Source of the DNA: Micromonospora nigra
GTDB lineage: Bacteria; Actinomycetota; Actinomycetes; Mycobacteriales; Micromonosporaceae
Reading direction: 5' to 3'
DNA: 64,000 nucleotides
Assembly (NCBI RefSeq): GCF_900091585.1
Contig: NZ_FMHT01000003.1
Coordinates: 2,843,501 to 2,907,500, forward strand
Shown here piece by piece: positions 1 to 8,755 of the stretch. Within the stretch, counting starts at the first letter, position 1. Every line of letters starts with the position of its first letter. Made by a program: the position numbers and the translations under genes. Below the pieces are notes generated by a model, which searched no databases, was not told the DNA's origin, and saw only the letters and a list, made by a program, of their open reading frames with translations.

Positions 1-1
1 C

Positions 2-904
2 GCCGCGAAGCAGACGAGGAGCAAGCGGGCGGCAGCCGGTTCGAACGCGACGCCCTCCGACGAGAGGGTCACCCGGGCGGCCACGCCGGCAGCCGCCGCC
101 GACCCGGCCCTGGCAGCACCAGCACCAGCACCAGCACCAGCACCAGCACCAGCACCAGCACCAGCACCAGCAGCGTCCATCAGCGCCGAGGGTGACAGCG
201 ACCTCGACCTGCGGCAGGTGTCGGCGCGTACCCGGGGCGGGGAGTTGCGGGCGCTCACCGTGCGGCTGCTCGACCACCCCGGATTCGCTCCGGAGCTGCT
301 GGCGATGGCGGCGGTCGACCGGCTCGGCCCACGCGCGGCGGACTGGGCGGGACGGCTGCGGGAGACGTACCCGGACGCGGGCGGTGACGGCCTGGCCCGG
401 CTGGCGACCCGGCGGTTCGTCCGGCAGGCCGCCACGGGTGGGGCGGCCGCCGCGCTGGCCGGGGTGTTCGCCCCGGTGGCCGAGTTGACGGCGGTGCTCT
501 GGTCCCAGGCGAACCTGGTGCTGCACCTGGCCGCCGCCTACGGCACGGATCCGACCCACCCGGACCGCGCCGAGGAACTCCTGGTGCTGACCCAGGTGCA
601 TCCTGACCCGGTCGTTGCGGGGGCGGCGCTGGAGGCGGCCCGGTCAGCGGACGGGCCGGGCGAGGAGCCGTGGGCGCGGGCGGCGGAGGCGGCCTGGCGG
701 CTGGCCACGCCACTGGCCGCGCAGGCGGGCGGGTGGCTGGCGCTGCGGCTGGCGTCCCGGTTGCTGCCCGGCGCGGCGCTGCTCGCCGCGGCGGCCGGCG
801 ACTCCCTGGCGGCGCAGCGTCTCGCCGCGCGGGCGATCGCCGCCTATCGGGAAGGGCCGGCGGGTCAGAGCCAGTCGAACCACTCTCTCGGCAGGAGCGC
901 GTAG
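2..904 (+). CDS. Hypothetical protein with Ala-Pro repeat tract, 5' end outside window
   Basis: The frame is open from the first bases, so the N-terminus lies upstream of the window. What can be seen is a charged leader, nine Ala-Pro dipeptides encoded by a (gcacca)n tract at 116-169, then about 230 residues rich in Ala and Leu with hydrophobic stretches (around the AELTAVLW and LHLAAAYG segments and again near the C-terminus). The body resembles EcsC-like or membrane-associated actinobacterial proteins of unknown role; this is only an impression from sequence style. An internal start at 218 would remove the Ala-Pro tract, but coding potential clearly continues upstream of it. The last 40 bp overlap the convergent CPBP protease gene. 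Confidence 0.6.
   Translation, partial: AAKQTRSKRAAAGSNATPSDERVTRAATPAAAADPALAAPAPAPAPAPAPAPAPAPAASISAEGDSDLDLRQVSARTRGGELRALTVRLLDHPGFAPELLAMAAVDRLGPRAADWAGRLRETYPDAGGDGLARLATRRFVRQAATGGAAAALAGVFAPVAELTAVLWSQANLVLHLAAAYGTDPTHPDRAEELLVLTQVHPDPVVAGAALEAARSADGPGEEPWARAAEAAWRLATPLAAQAGGWLALRLASRLLPGAALLAAAAGDSLAAQRLAARAIAAYREGPAGQSQSNHSLGRSA
116..169 (+). repeat. (gcacca)9 hexanucleotide repeat encoding Ala-Pro
   Basis: Nine perfect in-frame hexamers inside the first gene encode an Ala-Pro linker. Such tracts usually form stiff extended spacers, and copy number can change by slippage without breaking the frame. Confidence 0.9.
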
Positions 905-1635
905 CCGACGAACGCGAAGATGTCGAGCACGGCGTGCGCCACGACCAGCGGCATCACCCGACGGGTCCGCAGGTAGAACAGACTGAACACCACGCCCATG
1001 ACCGCGTTGCCGACGAAGGCGCCGAAGCCCTGGTACAGGTGGTAGGAGGCGCGAAGCAACGCGCTGGTCGCGACGATCGCGCCGACCCGCCACTGGAGCT
1101 GGCGCAGCCGGGTGGTCAGGTAGCCGACGACGATCACCTCTTCCAGCAGGGAGTTCTGCACGGCGGCGAGGATCAGCACCGGCACCGTCCACCACAGGGC
1201 GGGCAGGGCGGCGGGCACGAGGCTGGCGTTGACGCCGAGCTGCGCGGCGGCCCAGAACAGCGCGAGGCCGGGCAGGCCGATCAGCGCCGCGAGTCCGACG
1301 CCCCGGACCAGGTCGGAGCCGGGTCGCCGGGCGTCCATGCCGAGGGTCCGCGCCGGGTCACCGGGGTCCCGCGCCAGCAGGTGTACGGCGAGCAGCACGG
1401 GCAGTAGCGCGAACGCGATGCCGAGCAGCTGATAGGTGAGGTCGAGGTAGGGCCGGGCCGACCGGGAGGTGTTCAACGCGGCGGTCTGCGCCGACAGCGG
1501 CCCTTCGGCGGTCAGTTTGGCGATGATCGACACGGCCGCGTACACGGCGGACTGGCCGAGCGACAGGCCGAGCACGAGCAGCGTCTCGGTGCCGAGGGTC
1601 CGGCGGGACACCGGGCGGGTGAGCTCAACGGTCAC
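865..1635 (-). CDS. CPBP family intramembrane metalloprotease
   Basis: Predicted integral membrane protein of 256 aa with about seven hydrophobic segments. The CPBP (Abi/Rce1-like) signature is present: a Glu-Glu motif in LLEEVIVVGY, followed by a His in ASYHLYQGFG and a final helix with HAVLDI. These Glu and His residues would bind zinc in the membrane. The usual Arg after the EE pair is replaced (EEVIVVGY instead of EExxxR), a variant seen in some members. Substrate unknown; the family processes prenylated proteins, bacteriocins or anti-sigma factors. GTG start. The 3' end overlaps the convergent upstream gene by 40 bp. Confidence 0.87.
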   Translation of the reverse strand: MTVELTRPVSRRTLGTETLLVLGLSLGQSAVYAAVSIIAKLTAEGPLSAQTAALNTSRSARPYLDLTYQLLGIAFALLPVLLAVHLLARDPGDPARTLGMDARRPGSDLVRGVGLAALIGLPGLALFWAAAQLGVNASLVPAALPALWWTVPVLILAAVQNSLLEEVIVVGYLTTRLRQLQWRVGAIVATSALLRASYHLYQGFGAFVGNAVMGVVFSLFYLRTRRVMPLVVAHAVLDIFAFVGYALLPREWFDWL

Positions 1636-1687
1636 CGCACCACTGTGCCCGACGCCGCTGGCTCATCGGCCGCGCAGGGTCGACCTC

Positions 1688-1765
1688 GTCGCGGGCGCAG
1701 TGGTGACGCGGGCCCACCACACATCGCAGGCCCACCACGTCGCGGGCGCAGTGGTGACGCGGGCC
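1688..1765. repeat. 27-bp direct repeat, two copies
   Basis: A 27-bp sequence starting gtcgcgggcgcagtggtgac occurs at 1688-1714 and again, identical, at 1739-1765, 51 bp apart, between the CPBP gene and the flavohemoprotein gene. A shorter ggcccaccac motif is repeated between the copies. The rest of this 280-bp gap holds the 1829-1840 palindrome and no recognisable gene. Confidence 0.85.
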
Positions 1766-1828
1766 ATCACGCCGCCGGCGGACGAGCATCCCGGGGCCGA
1801 CGACGCGGCAGCGACGAGCACCCCTCAC

Positions 1829-1840
1829 GTGCGATCGCAC
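1829..1840. promoter_or_regulatory. Palindrome upstream of flavohemoprotein gene, possible operator
   Basis: gtgcgatcgcac is a perfect 12-bp palindrome, and the half-site tgtgcga recurs a few bases downstream. It lies about 77 bp before the flavohemoprotein start, a usual operator position. Which regulator would bind is not apparent; it does not look like a known NsrR site. Confidence 0.4.
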
Positions 1841-1916
1841 AGTCTGTGCGACCGGCCTGCACGCTGCGTGGACATTCTATGGGAGCCCGATCCGCCGTGA
1901 GGAGAAGGAGCACCCC

Positions 1917-3035
1917 GTGGGCGACGTCGCACGGCTCTTGAAGGAGAGCTGGACCCTGGTCGAGGAGGACCGGGACCGGCTGAGCGGCCACTTCTACGCC
2001 CGGCTGTTCCTGCTCGACCCCGAGCTGCGCAAGCTCTTCCCGGTGCAGATGTCCGGGCAGGGCGACCGGCTGCTGGAGGCGATCATCACGGCGATCCACA
2101 CCGTCGACGACCCGGAGGGCTTCGACGAGTTCCTCCGCTCGCTGGGCCGTGACCACCGCAAGTACCACGTGGAGGCGAGGCACTACGAGACGATGGGCGT
2201 GGCGCTGCTGGATGCGCTGCGCAGCACCGCGGGGGACGGCTGGAACCTGGAGTACGACCAGGCGTGGCGGGACGCGTACGCGGCGATCTCGATTCGGATG
2301 CTGGCCGGGGCGGCGGCGGACGACGACCCGCCGTTCTGGCACGCCGAGGTGCTGACCCACGAGCGGTACGGTTCGGACACGGCCGTGCTGACCGTGCAGG
2401 CTCTCCAGCATCCGCTGTCGTGGCGGGCGGGTCAGTACGTCAGCGTGGAGGTGCCCCGCTACCACCCTCGGGTGTGGCGGACGTACTCGGTGGCGAACGC
2501 CCCGAACGACAACGGTGTGCTGGAGTTCCACGTGCGTACGCCGACGGGGGCGGGCTGGGTGTCGGGGGCGCTGGTGCGCCGGGTGAAGCCGGGCGACCTG
2601 CTGCGGGTGGCCGCGCCGATGGGTTCGATGACGCTGGACCGCTCCTCGGAGCGGGACGTCCTGTGTGTGGCCGGCGGTGTCGGCCTGGCTCCGGTCAAGG
2701 CCCTGGTGGAGGAGTTGGCCAGCTACAACCGGACCCGCTGGGTGCACGTGTTCTACGGCGCGCGTGCCGAGGCGGACCTGTACGGCCTGGACGGGTTGCG
2801 GGAGCTGGTGGCCGCCCACCCGTGGCTGTCGGTCACCCCGGCGTGCAGCGACGACCCGGACTTCGACGGGGAACTGGGCGACATCTCGGACGTGGTGGCC
2901 CGCTACGGCCCGTGGACGACGCACGACTGTTACGTCTCCGGTTCGGCGCGGATGGTCCGGGCCACCCTGCGGGTGCTGGCGGAGGACGGGGTACCGCCGC
3001 AGCAGACCCGGTACGACACGTTCGGAAATCTCTGA
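1917..3035 (+). CDS. Flavohemoprotein (nitric oxide dioxygenase type)
   Basis: 372 aa with a globin domain (about 1-135) fused to a ferredoxin-reductase module. The family uses NAD(P)H, FAD and heme to oxidise nitric oxide to nitrate in the cytoplasm. Visible heme-pocket residues are Tyr27 in HFYARLF (B10) and the proximal His80 in DHRKYHV. FAD binding is shown by RTYS at 188-191 and NAD binding by GGVGLAP at 253-259; the C-terminus YDTFGNL matches the Hmp-type ending. The GTG start is chosen because a strong gaggagaaggag ribosome site precedes it. Transcribed alone, with a long hairpin directly downstream. The 12-bp palindrome upstream may control it. Equivalent to hmp in E. coli. Confidence 0.92.
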   Translation: MGDVARLLKESWTLVEEDRDRLSGHFYARLFLLDPELRKLFPVQMSGQGDRLLEAIITAIHTVDDPEGFDEFLRSLGRDHRKYHVEARHYETMGVALLDALRSTAGDGWNLEYDQAWRDAYAAISIRMLAGAAADDDPPFWHAEVLTHERYGSDTAVLTVQALQHPLSWRAGQYVSVEVPRYHPRVWRTYSVANAPNDNGVLEFHVRTPTGAGWVSGALVRRVKPGDLLRVAAPMGSMTLDRSSERDVLCVAGGVGLAPVKALVEELASYNRTRWVHVFYGARAEADLYGLDGLRELVAAHPWLSVTPACSDDPDFDGELGDISDVVARYGPWTTHDCYVSGSARMVRATLRVLAEDGVPPQQTRYDTFGNL

Positions 3036-3052
3036 GGCTTTCCTCCCCCCGA

Positions 3053-3094
3053 ACCGGGGCGCGTGCCCCTGCCCCCTGGGGCACGCGCCCCGGT
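3053..3094. terminator. Bidirectional hairpin terminator
   Basis: Perfect 17-bp inverted repeat (accggggcgcgtgcccc and its complement) around the 8-nt loop tgccccct, between the convergent flavohemoprotein and XRE-deformylase genes. No U-tract, as is common for actinomycete terminators. Confidence 0.8.
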
Positions 3095-3241
3095 CCCCCG
3101 ATCGGGCGGCCCGGCACCGCCCCGCGCGACCACGTCCGTCCGGCCGTCGTTTCCCACCCGGGCGGCGTGGTCGCGCCGCTCGGCGCAGGTGTCAGGACCC
3201 CCCAGGCGGCCGGTCGTCAGGACCGCCACAGGCGGCTGTCG

Positions 3242-4756
3242 TCAGTACCGCCAGGGGTGGCCGGTCTCGCGGTACTCCTCCACCGGCACCAGCGGCACGC
3301 CGGGGGCCATCCGGTCGACGTAGAGCCGCCCCTCCAGGTGGTCGACCTCGTGTGCCACGAGCCGGGCCATGCCGAACTCGAACGAGGTAATCACCCGGCT
3401 GCCGTCGGCTTGGGCGTGTTCCACGTCGATGCGCAGGGGGCGGGGCACCAGTCCGCGGTGGTCGAAGAAGGAGAGGCAGCCCTCGTACTGTTCGTCGGTC
3501 TCGCAGGAGGAGTCGACGACGCGGGGGTTGAGCAGCACGACCGGCTCGGCGGCCCGGTCGGGTGGGCGGACCACGGCGGCGGCCCGACCGATGCCGAGTT
3601 GCGGGGCGGCGATGCCGACGCCCTTGCTGAACGGATGCAGCTCGTCGAGGCGGGCCAGCGACGTGCAGAGCCGGTCGACGATCTCCCGGGCGGCCGGCTC
3701 CTCACGGGGCAGGTCGAACGGGCGGGCCGGCTGGCGCAGCAGGTCGGTGCCGCGCTGCACGATCCCGATCCCGCGCATGCGGTCGCTGGGGCGGACGTGG
3801 CCGGCGTCAGGTTCGGTGTCGGGTTCGGCGCGGAACCGCCACTGCATGCGGTACCGGGCGTTGAGGGGTGGTTCGTCGGTCGCCCAGTCGAAGATCACCC
3901 GGTCGCCGTCGTCGTGCCGCTCGACGGCCCGGCGCAGCGGGCCCTCCTCCGCCGAGAGTGAGGTCTCCGCGCCCCAGACCTGTGGATCGAGCGCCGCCGG
4001 CAGGTCCAGGCGTACGGACAGGTGCCGGGTCGGTACGCGCACCGCGCGCTGGAACCAGGGCCCCCACTTGTCCCGCCCCACCGTGTACGCGTACTCGATG
4101 GTGGCCCGGTCCCCGGGGTAGAGGGGGAAGCGGCGGTCGGCGTTCTCGAACAGCAGCCAGATCTCCTTGAAGGCGTCCCGGTCGTGCTTGGCCCGCCAGT
4201 GCATCTCCTCGCGTTCGCCGCCGTCCTCGCGGTGGGCGCGCAGGTGCAGTTCGGCGAAGGTCAGCGGGTGTTCGCGGTGGTGCCGGTTGGAGCGCCCGGG
4301 GTCGCTGGGGTAGCGGTCGACAGCGACCCGGACCAGGTAGCGGGTGACGGGTTCGGTGCCGGCGTTGTAGAGCTCGCGCCGGATGACGCAGTGGTAGTCG
4401 TCGTCGACGTGGGTGAGGGTGGCGGTTTCCCGTTCGACGATCAGCCCGGTGCCGGGTGGCATCCACTGCCCCGGCAGGGGTGGTTCCCGGTGGCTGCGGT
4501 CGCTGCGGGCGTGCCGCAGGTCGTCGTACTCCCGGAAGCGCTGCCAGATGGCGCCGCCGGCCTTCAGCACGGCCTCGGCGCGGCGGGCGAAGTCCTCGGT
4601 GGGGCGGTGGCGGCGGCCCTCGACATGGCTGACGTACGACGGGTCGAAGCCCATCTCGTGGGCGAGCTGCTTCTTGGACAACCCCCTGTCCGTGCGGTGC
4701 CGGGCGAGTTCGGCGGCGAAGGAGTCGGCGGCACGATCGAGCGGTGAGGTCGTCAT
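3242..4756 (-). CDS. XRE-family HTH regulator fused to peptide deformylase
   Basis: 504 aa with three parts. Residues about 15-75 form an XRE/Cro helix-turn-helix (LSKKQLAHEMGFDPSYVSHVEG). Residues about 85-350 form an unrecognised, probably beta-rich middle domain with many Trp, Tyr and Arg. The C-terminal 150 residues are a peptide deformylase with all three catalytic motifs: GVGIAAPQ at 379-386, EGCLS at 425-429 and HEVDH at 469-473, so the metal ligands Cys and two His plus the catalytic Glu are present. The enzyme class removes formyl groups from N-terminal Met. The ATG at 4756 is preferred because aggaag lies just upstream; a TTG 27 bp earlier is also open. Housekeeping deformylases are about 170-200 aa without an HTH, so this is probably a specialised paralog. 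Confidence 0.85.
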   Translation of the reverse strand: MTTSPLDRAADSFAAELARHRTDRGLSKKQLAHEMGFDPSYVSHVEGRRHRPTEDFARRAEAVLKAGGAIWQRFREYDDLRHARSDRSHREPPLPGQWMPPGTGLIVERETATLTHVDDDYHCVIRRELYNAGTEPVTRYLVRVAVDRYPSDPGRSNRHHREHPLTFAELHLRAHREDGGEREEMHWRAKHDRDAFKEIWLLFENADRRFPLYPGDRATIEYAYTVGRDKWGPWFQRAVRVPTRHLSVRLDLPAALDPQVWGAETSLSAEEGPLRRAVERHDDGDRVIFDWATDEPPLNARYRMQWRFRAEPDTEPDAGHVRPSDRMRGIGIVQRGTDLLRQPARPFDLPREEPAAREIVDRLCTSLARLDELHPFSKGVGIAAPQLGIGRAAAVVRPPDRAAEPVVLLNPRVVDSSCETDEQYEGCLSFFDHRGLVPRPLRIDVEHAQADGSRVITSFEFGMARLVAHEVDHLEGRLYVDRMAPGVPLVPVEEYRETGHPWRY

Positions 4757-4964
4757 CAGCTTCCTCATGGCCGGGAGTACCAAGTTTCACGTTCGGTACC
4801 CGGTCGTGCACACATCTGGCACCTTGCCGACACGACACTTGACGACCAGCGACGGATGTCGATAATCCGGTCCGTTTCCGAGCGCGTGCGGGGGGTAACA
4901 GCCATGGGCGGGTGATCCGGCTCTCCAACTGGCACCCGTCGCGGGGTTTCCCCGGCCCACCCGG

Positions 4965-4983
4965 TGTGGTTAGGCTAGCCTTA
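4965..4983. promoter_or_regulatory. IdeR/DtxR (DmdR) iron box
   Basis: The 19-mer TGTGGTTAGGCTAGCCTTA matches the IdeR/DtxR consensus (TWAGGTTAGSCTAACCTWA) at 15 of 18 defined positions. It sits 37 bp before the start of the FhuF-like iron reductase, where bound Fe-IdeR would block transcription in iron-replete cells. Confidence 0.82.
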
Positions 4984-5019
4984 GTTGCGCAACCCGACCC
5001 GGGACAGGGGGTGAGCCCG

Positions 5020-5814
5020 ATGACAGCGGTACTGCCGACACGCGACATGTCCGCACCGCCGCTCGCCCCGGTCACCGACGCACTGCGCGGCATGTTCGGC
5101 ACCGACGACCTGCCGGGCCTCGCGCCGGGCCTGCTGGTGGCCGACGAGTTCGGCTGGGAGCCGGCCACCGCGCTGATCGACGGCACCCGCCTGCCGCAGC
5201 TGCTCGACGAGGCCGCGCGGCGCTGGCGGGGCACTCCGCACGCCTGCGCCGCGCTGGCGTGGAAGGCGTACAGCTACTGGGCCGCGTTGCCGGCGGTGCT
5301 GGGGTGGGCCGCGGCCCGCCGGGTTCCCCTGCTGACCTCGGCCGACACGCTGATCCACTTCTCCGATCCGCGACCGCTGGTGACGCTGGGGCTGCGCCGG
5401 TCCACCCCGGTGGCGGTGCTCCCGTCCGACCCGCTGGCCCTGGCCGGCCTGCCCGAGGTACGGGTCGTCGCGGACGAGGCGGCGCTGCTCGCCGCGCTGC
5501 GCGCCAGCCTCCTCGACGCCCACCTGAACCCGCTGGTGGGCACGATCCAGGGCGAGGTCCGCATCGGTGCCCGCACCCTGCTCGGCTCCGTCGCCTCCGG
5601 GATCGCGCACGGCGTCCTGCGGGCCGCCGACGTGCTGCCCGGTTCGGCGGTCGAGGCGGTGGACACCCTGCTCGGCGCGCTGGGCCTGGCCGACCTGGTG
5701 GAGCTGGTGCCCGGCGCGAACGGCGAGCCGACCGTGCAGCGCCGCACCTGTTGCCTGGCCTTCACGCTGCCCAACCCCAAGATCTGCCAGGGCTGCTGCG
5801 TCCGCCCGTCCTGA
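5020..5814 (+). CDS. FhuF-like (2Fe-2S) ferric-siderophore reductase
   Basis: 264 aa. The C-terminus carries the FhuF cysteine signature CC-x10-C-x2-CC (Cys244, 245, 256, 259, 260), which in E. coli FhuF binds an unusual [2Fe-2S] cluster used to reduce ferric siderophores in the cytoplasm. The rest is the divergent Ala/Leu-rich domain typical of actinobacterial members. The ATG at 5020 is preferred, with aggggg at suitable spacing; an in-frame GTG at 5011 sits too close to that site. The IdeR box upstream independently supports an iron-acquisition role. No siderophore synthesis or ABC uptake genes are in the window. Confidence 0.83.
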   Translation: MTAVLPTRDMSAPPLAPVTDALRGMFGTDDLPGLAPGLLVADEFGWEPATALIDGTRLPQLLDEAARRWRGTPHACAALAWKAYSYWAALPAVLGWAAARRVPLLTSADTLIHFSDPRPLVTLGLRRSTPVAVLPSDPLALAGLPEVRVVADEAALLAALRASLLDAHLNPLVGTIQGEVRIGARTLLGSVASGIAHGVLRAADVLPGSAVEAVDTLLGALGLADLVELVPGANGEPTVQRRTCCLAFTLPNPKICQGCCVRPS

Positions 5815-5897
5815 CCACCCCGCGCCGCCGCCCGGCCTCCGGGGTGTGTCCGGGGCCGGCGGAACCGTGCCGCCCGCCCTGACCGCCCGCCCGTCGC

Positions 5898-7778
5898 TCA
5901 GTCGCTCAGGGCACGCACGTCCCAGAGCCACACCCCGCCGGTACGGGTGGGCGTGATCCCCACCAGCTCGGTCATGCCCCGGCGCAGCGCCTCGGCCCGC
6001 TCGTGCGAACGCAGCGCCCCGGCCCGCTCGTGCGGGGGCAGCGCCCCGACCTCCTCGGGCCGGGCCAGCACCACCGCGCCCGCCCGCCAGTACCGCAGGT
6101 CGTCGACCGCGTCGGCGCGGGCCTGCGCGGTGATCGGCGGCACCTGCCCGGTCTTGCGGATCGTCGTGAAGAAGTCGCTGGTCGGGCGGGGCGTCGCGCC
6201 GAACAGGGCGACCCGCTCCCGGCCGGGCCGGGTGTCCGGGCCGAGGAAGTAGCCACGGGCGATCGGCATCTCCAGGCCGGTACGGGCGGACCAGCGCAGC
6301 GGGTCGGCGTAGTCGGTGTCGGGCAGCGGAAGGGTGACCACGCTGCGCCCACCGGCCACGTACGGACGCCAGGCCCCCGAGGTGACGAACGCGGGCACCG
6401 GATCGAGGGGCTTCGTGGGCAGCGGAGTGGGCAACAGCGGCACCAGGGCCATGGCGAACACCGTTCCGGCGGCGAACCGGATCTGCGGTCGCGCCGCCGG
6501 GTGCCGGGCGGCCAGCGTACGGATGTGCTCCGCGCCGTAAGCGAGCAGCAGCCCGATGATCGGGGTGATCGCCAGCGCCCACCGGGTGGGCACGACGGAG
6601 TGCAGGATCGGCAGGTCCTCCAGCGCCGCCCAGGGGGCGGGGATCCCGGTGGCCCGCCGCTCGAAGCGGACCTCCCGACCGAGGGACAGCACCGCGAAGA
6701 TCATCCCCAGCGCCGCCAGGGCGAGCACCACCACGTTGCGGCGCAGCCACCAGACCAGGGCGGCCACCAGCAGCACCAGCGGCCAGCCGAAGAAGGCGTT
6801 CTCCTCGGTCGGGTTCTTCGCCAGGCCCACCGCGCCGCGCGCGTCGCCGGCCAGGGACTCCCGGGAGTACGCCACGAAGGAGGCCAGGTCGGTCGAGTAG
6901 CCCCGGATCAGCCGGGACAGCCCGTGGTAGGCGCCGGGCCCGAGAAGTTGCACGTAGAGCGGGTACGCCAGCAGCGCTCCGGCGACGACTGCGGCCACCC
7001 CGAGGCCGGCGAGGAAGGGGCGCGCCCGGCGGCGCAGCGCGGGCCGGCCGAGGGCGAGCGCGCCGACCACCACGCCCAGACCGATCGCGGTCATCAGCAG
7101 GATCTCCAGGTTGAGGAACGCCTGCCAGACGATCACCAGGGCCAGCAGCAGCCCGTTGCGCAGCCAGCGGCCGGGCTCACCGAGCCGCAGGGTACGCCAG
7201 ATGATCAGCGGGACGACGTACTGCGACACGATGTTCGGGTGCGCGTTGGCGTGCGAGACCATCGCCGGCGCGTACCCGCAGAACGTCGCGCCGAGCCAGG
7301 CGGCTCCCTGGGCGAGGCCGAGTACGCGGGAGATCAGGAAGTACCAGGCGGTGGCCGTCGCGATCATCCCGAGGGTGAGGAACAGGAGAAAGGCGGCCCG
7401 GGTTCCGAACAGCAGGGTGACGGGCGTCATTGGCAATGACACCGACAACACGGAGGTGTTGGCCATCAGATTGACGCCGTCCGGCACGTTCATCCGGTCC
7501 GAGCCGAACGGGTAGGCGAAATCGGTCACCACCCGCGCACCGTGGGCCATCATCCATTCGAACTGCGCCATGTCGGTCGGGTTGTCCCGCACCCCGTGGC
7601 CCGGATGCCACCACAGGCGCGCGGTGACCCAGAAGCCGAGGGCCACGAAGCTCGCCACCGCCGCCGCGTCCGCCCACCACCTGGGCCGGGACCCGCGCCA
7701 CCGGCCGAACCGGCCCGCCGACCCTCCCGCCCCGGGCTCAGCGACAGGGCGGCCCGATTCAGGAGTAGTCATGACCAT
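5898..7778 (-). CDS. Polytopic membrane protein, GT-C-like glycosyltransferase
   Basis: 626 aa with an N-terminal cytoplasmic leader, about 10-12 membrane helices and a C-terminal soluble part. The first extracellular loop is rich in Asp, His and aromatic residues (HGVRDNPTDMAQFEW), as in GT-C enzymes that move sugars from polyprenyl-phosphate donors to acceptors outside the membrane. The donor and acceptor cannot be read from the sequence. The ATG at 7778 is followed by a second in-frame ATG two codons later. It diverges from the methyltransferase gene across a 204-bp gap. A small in-frame duplication (HERAGAL/HERAEAL) near residue 590 comes from a local DNA repeat around 5995-6040. Confidence 0.68.
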   Translation of the reverse strand: MVMTTPESGRPVAEPGAGGSAGRFGRWRGSRPRWWADAAAVASFVALGFWVTARLWWHPGHGVRDNPTDMAQFEWMMAHGARVVTDFAYPFGSDRMNVPDGVNLMANTSVLSVSLPMTPVTLLFGTRAAFLLFLTLGMIATATAWYFLISRVLGLAQGAAWLGATFCGYAPAMVSHANAHPNIVSQYVVPLIIWRTLRLGEPGRWLRNGLLLALVIVWQAFLNLEILLMTAIGLGVVVGALALGRPALRRRARPFLAGLGVAAVVAGALLAYPLYVQLLGPGAYHGLSRLIRGYSTDLASFVAYSRESLAGDARGAVGLAKNPTEENAFFGWPLVLLVAALVWWLRRNVVVLALAALGMIFAVLSLGREVRFERRATGIPAPWAALEDLPILHSVVPTRWALAITPIIGLLLAYGAEHIRTLAARHPAARPQIRFAAGTVFAMALVPLLPTPLPTKPLDPVPAFVTSGAWRPYVAGGRSVVTLPLPDTDYADPLRWSARTGLEMPIARGYFLGPDTRPGRERVALFGATPRPTSDFFTTIRKTGQVPPITAQARADAVDDLRYWRAGAVVLARPEEVGALPPHERAGALRSHERAEALRRGMTELVGITPTRTGGVWLWDVRALSD

Positions 7779-7982
7779 TCGCAGGGTAGTCAGCCGGAGA
7801 TGCCGCCGTGGCGTGTTTCGGGGTACTGGCGTAGTATGTGCCGGGTTTGTTGACCACCGATCATGTACCCTGCCCCGACCGTATTTCGGCCACCACGGTG
7901 CCCCGATTCTCCCGCCGTACGCGCGGATGGTTCACTCTGACGGTTCAGGCGCGGGTCGAGTCGTATCGTGAGGAATCGACGC

Positions 7983-8693
7983 ATGGCAGAAATCACTGGG
8001 GACCAGCGCGTGCAGTCGGAGGTCCTGGAGGGCCTCGCGACAGCAGTGAACCACCGCCGCTGGTTCGTCGAGCTCGCCGTGCCGTACCTCGGTGACAACC
8101 CGATCGAGATCGGCAGTGGCCTCGGCGACTACGCGCTGGAGTGGGCCGAGCTGTTCCCCCGGTTCACCGCCACCGAGGCCGACCCGGACCGGCTGGTGCA
8201 GCTCAAGGAGCGCCTGGCCGACCACCCGGGCATCGACGTGCGGCAGATGCTGTTGCCGCACACCGAGCGGGGCGACTACAGCGCCGCCGTGTCGTACAAC
8301 GTGCTGGAGCACATCGAGGACCACGTGGGCGCGCTGAGCAGCATGCGCGAACTGGTCCGTCCCGGCGGTGCGGTGATCATCATCGTGCCGGCGTTCGAGT
8401 TCGCGATGAGCCCGGCCGACGTCGCCACCGGCCACGTCCGCCGCTACACGAAGAAGACGCTGGGCACCGCGATGACCCAGGCCGGGCTCACCGTCGAGAA
8501 GATCCACTACGCGAACGCGCTCGGCCTGATCGGCTACTTCATGGCCACCAAGGTCTTCCGGCTGATGCCGAAGGAGGGGCCCATGGTCAAGGTCTACGAC
8601 ACCCTGGTCCTTCCGGTGACCAAGGCCGCGGAGCAGCGCGTCCGCCCCCCGTTCGGCCAGTCCGTCTTCGCGGTCGCCCGCGTCCCCTCCTGA
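7983..8693 (+). CDS. Class I SAM-dependent methyltransferase
   Basis: 236 aa. The SAM-binding motif IEIGSGLGDY lies in the first third, followed by the acidic strand end TEADPDRL and a YNVLEHIEDH segment typical of the Methyltransf_11/23 group. The C-terminal half has hydrophobic stretches (NALGLIGYFMATKVF), so it may act on lipid-linked or membrane sugars. The ATG at 7983 is preferred, with gagga 8 nt upstream; a GTG at 7968 is an alternative. Divergent from the GT-C-like membrane protein, with which it may modify the same glycan or lipid. Substrate unknown. Confidence 0.85.
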   Translation: MAEITGDQRVQSEVLEGLATAVNHRRWFVELAVPYLGDNPIEIGSGLGDYALEWAELFPRFTATEADPDRLVQLKERLADHPGIDVRQMLLPHTERGDYSAAVSYNVLEHIEDHVGALSSMRELVRPGGAVIIIVPAFEFAMSPADVATGHVRRYTKKTLGTAMTQAGLTVEKIHYANALGLIGYFMATKVFRLMPKEGPMVKVYDTLVLPVTKAAEQRVRPPFGQSVFAVARVPS

Positions 8694-8715
8694 CCCGCTC
8701 TCTGGTTCTGGGTCT

Positions 8716-8755
8716 GGCTGGGCTGGGCTGGGCTGGGCTGGGCTGGGCTGGGCTG
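8716..8755. repeat. (ggctg)8 pentanucleotide repeat
   Basis: Eight perfect tandem copies of ggctg lie in the gap after the methyltransferase gene, just before the 8756-8814 hairpin. Non-coding; copy number is likely to vary. Confidence 0.9.

Noticed and set aside
2264..3961. Long open frame overlapping the flavohemoprotein and deformylase genes
   Set aside because: A by-product of high GC; no recognisable domain, Gly/Arg/Pro-rich composition and overlap with two well-supported genes.
4788..4800. Second parS-like site (gtttcacgttcgg)
   Set aside because: Only one half of the palindrome matches.
8716..8755. CRISPR-like or other spaced repeat array
   Set aside because: Pentamers without spacers; likewise the 30.9 kb, 58.1 kb and 19.9 kb repeats are simple tandem repeats.
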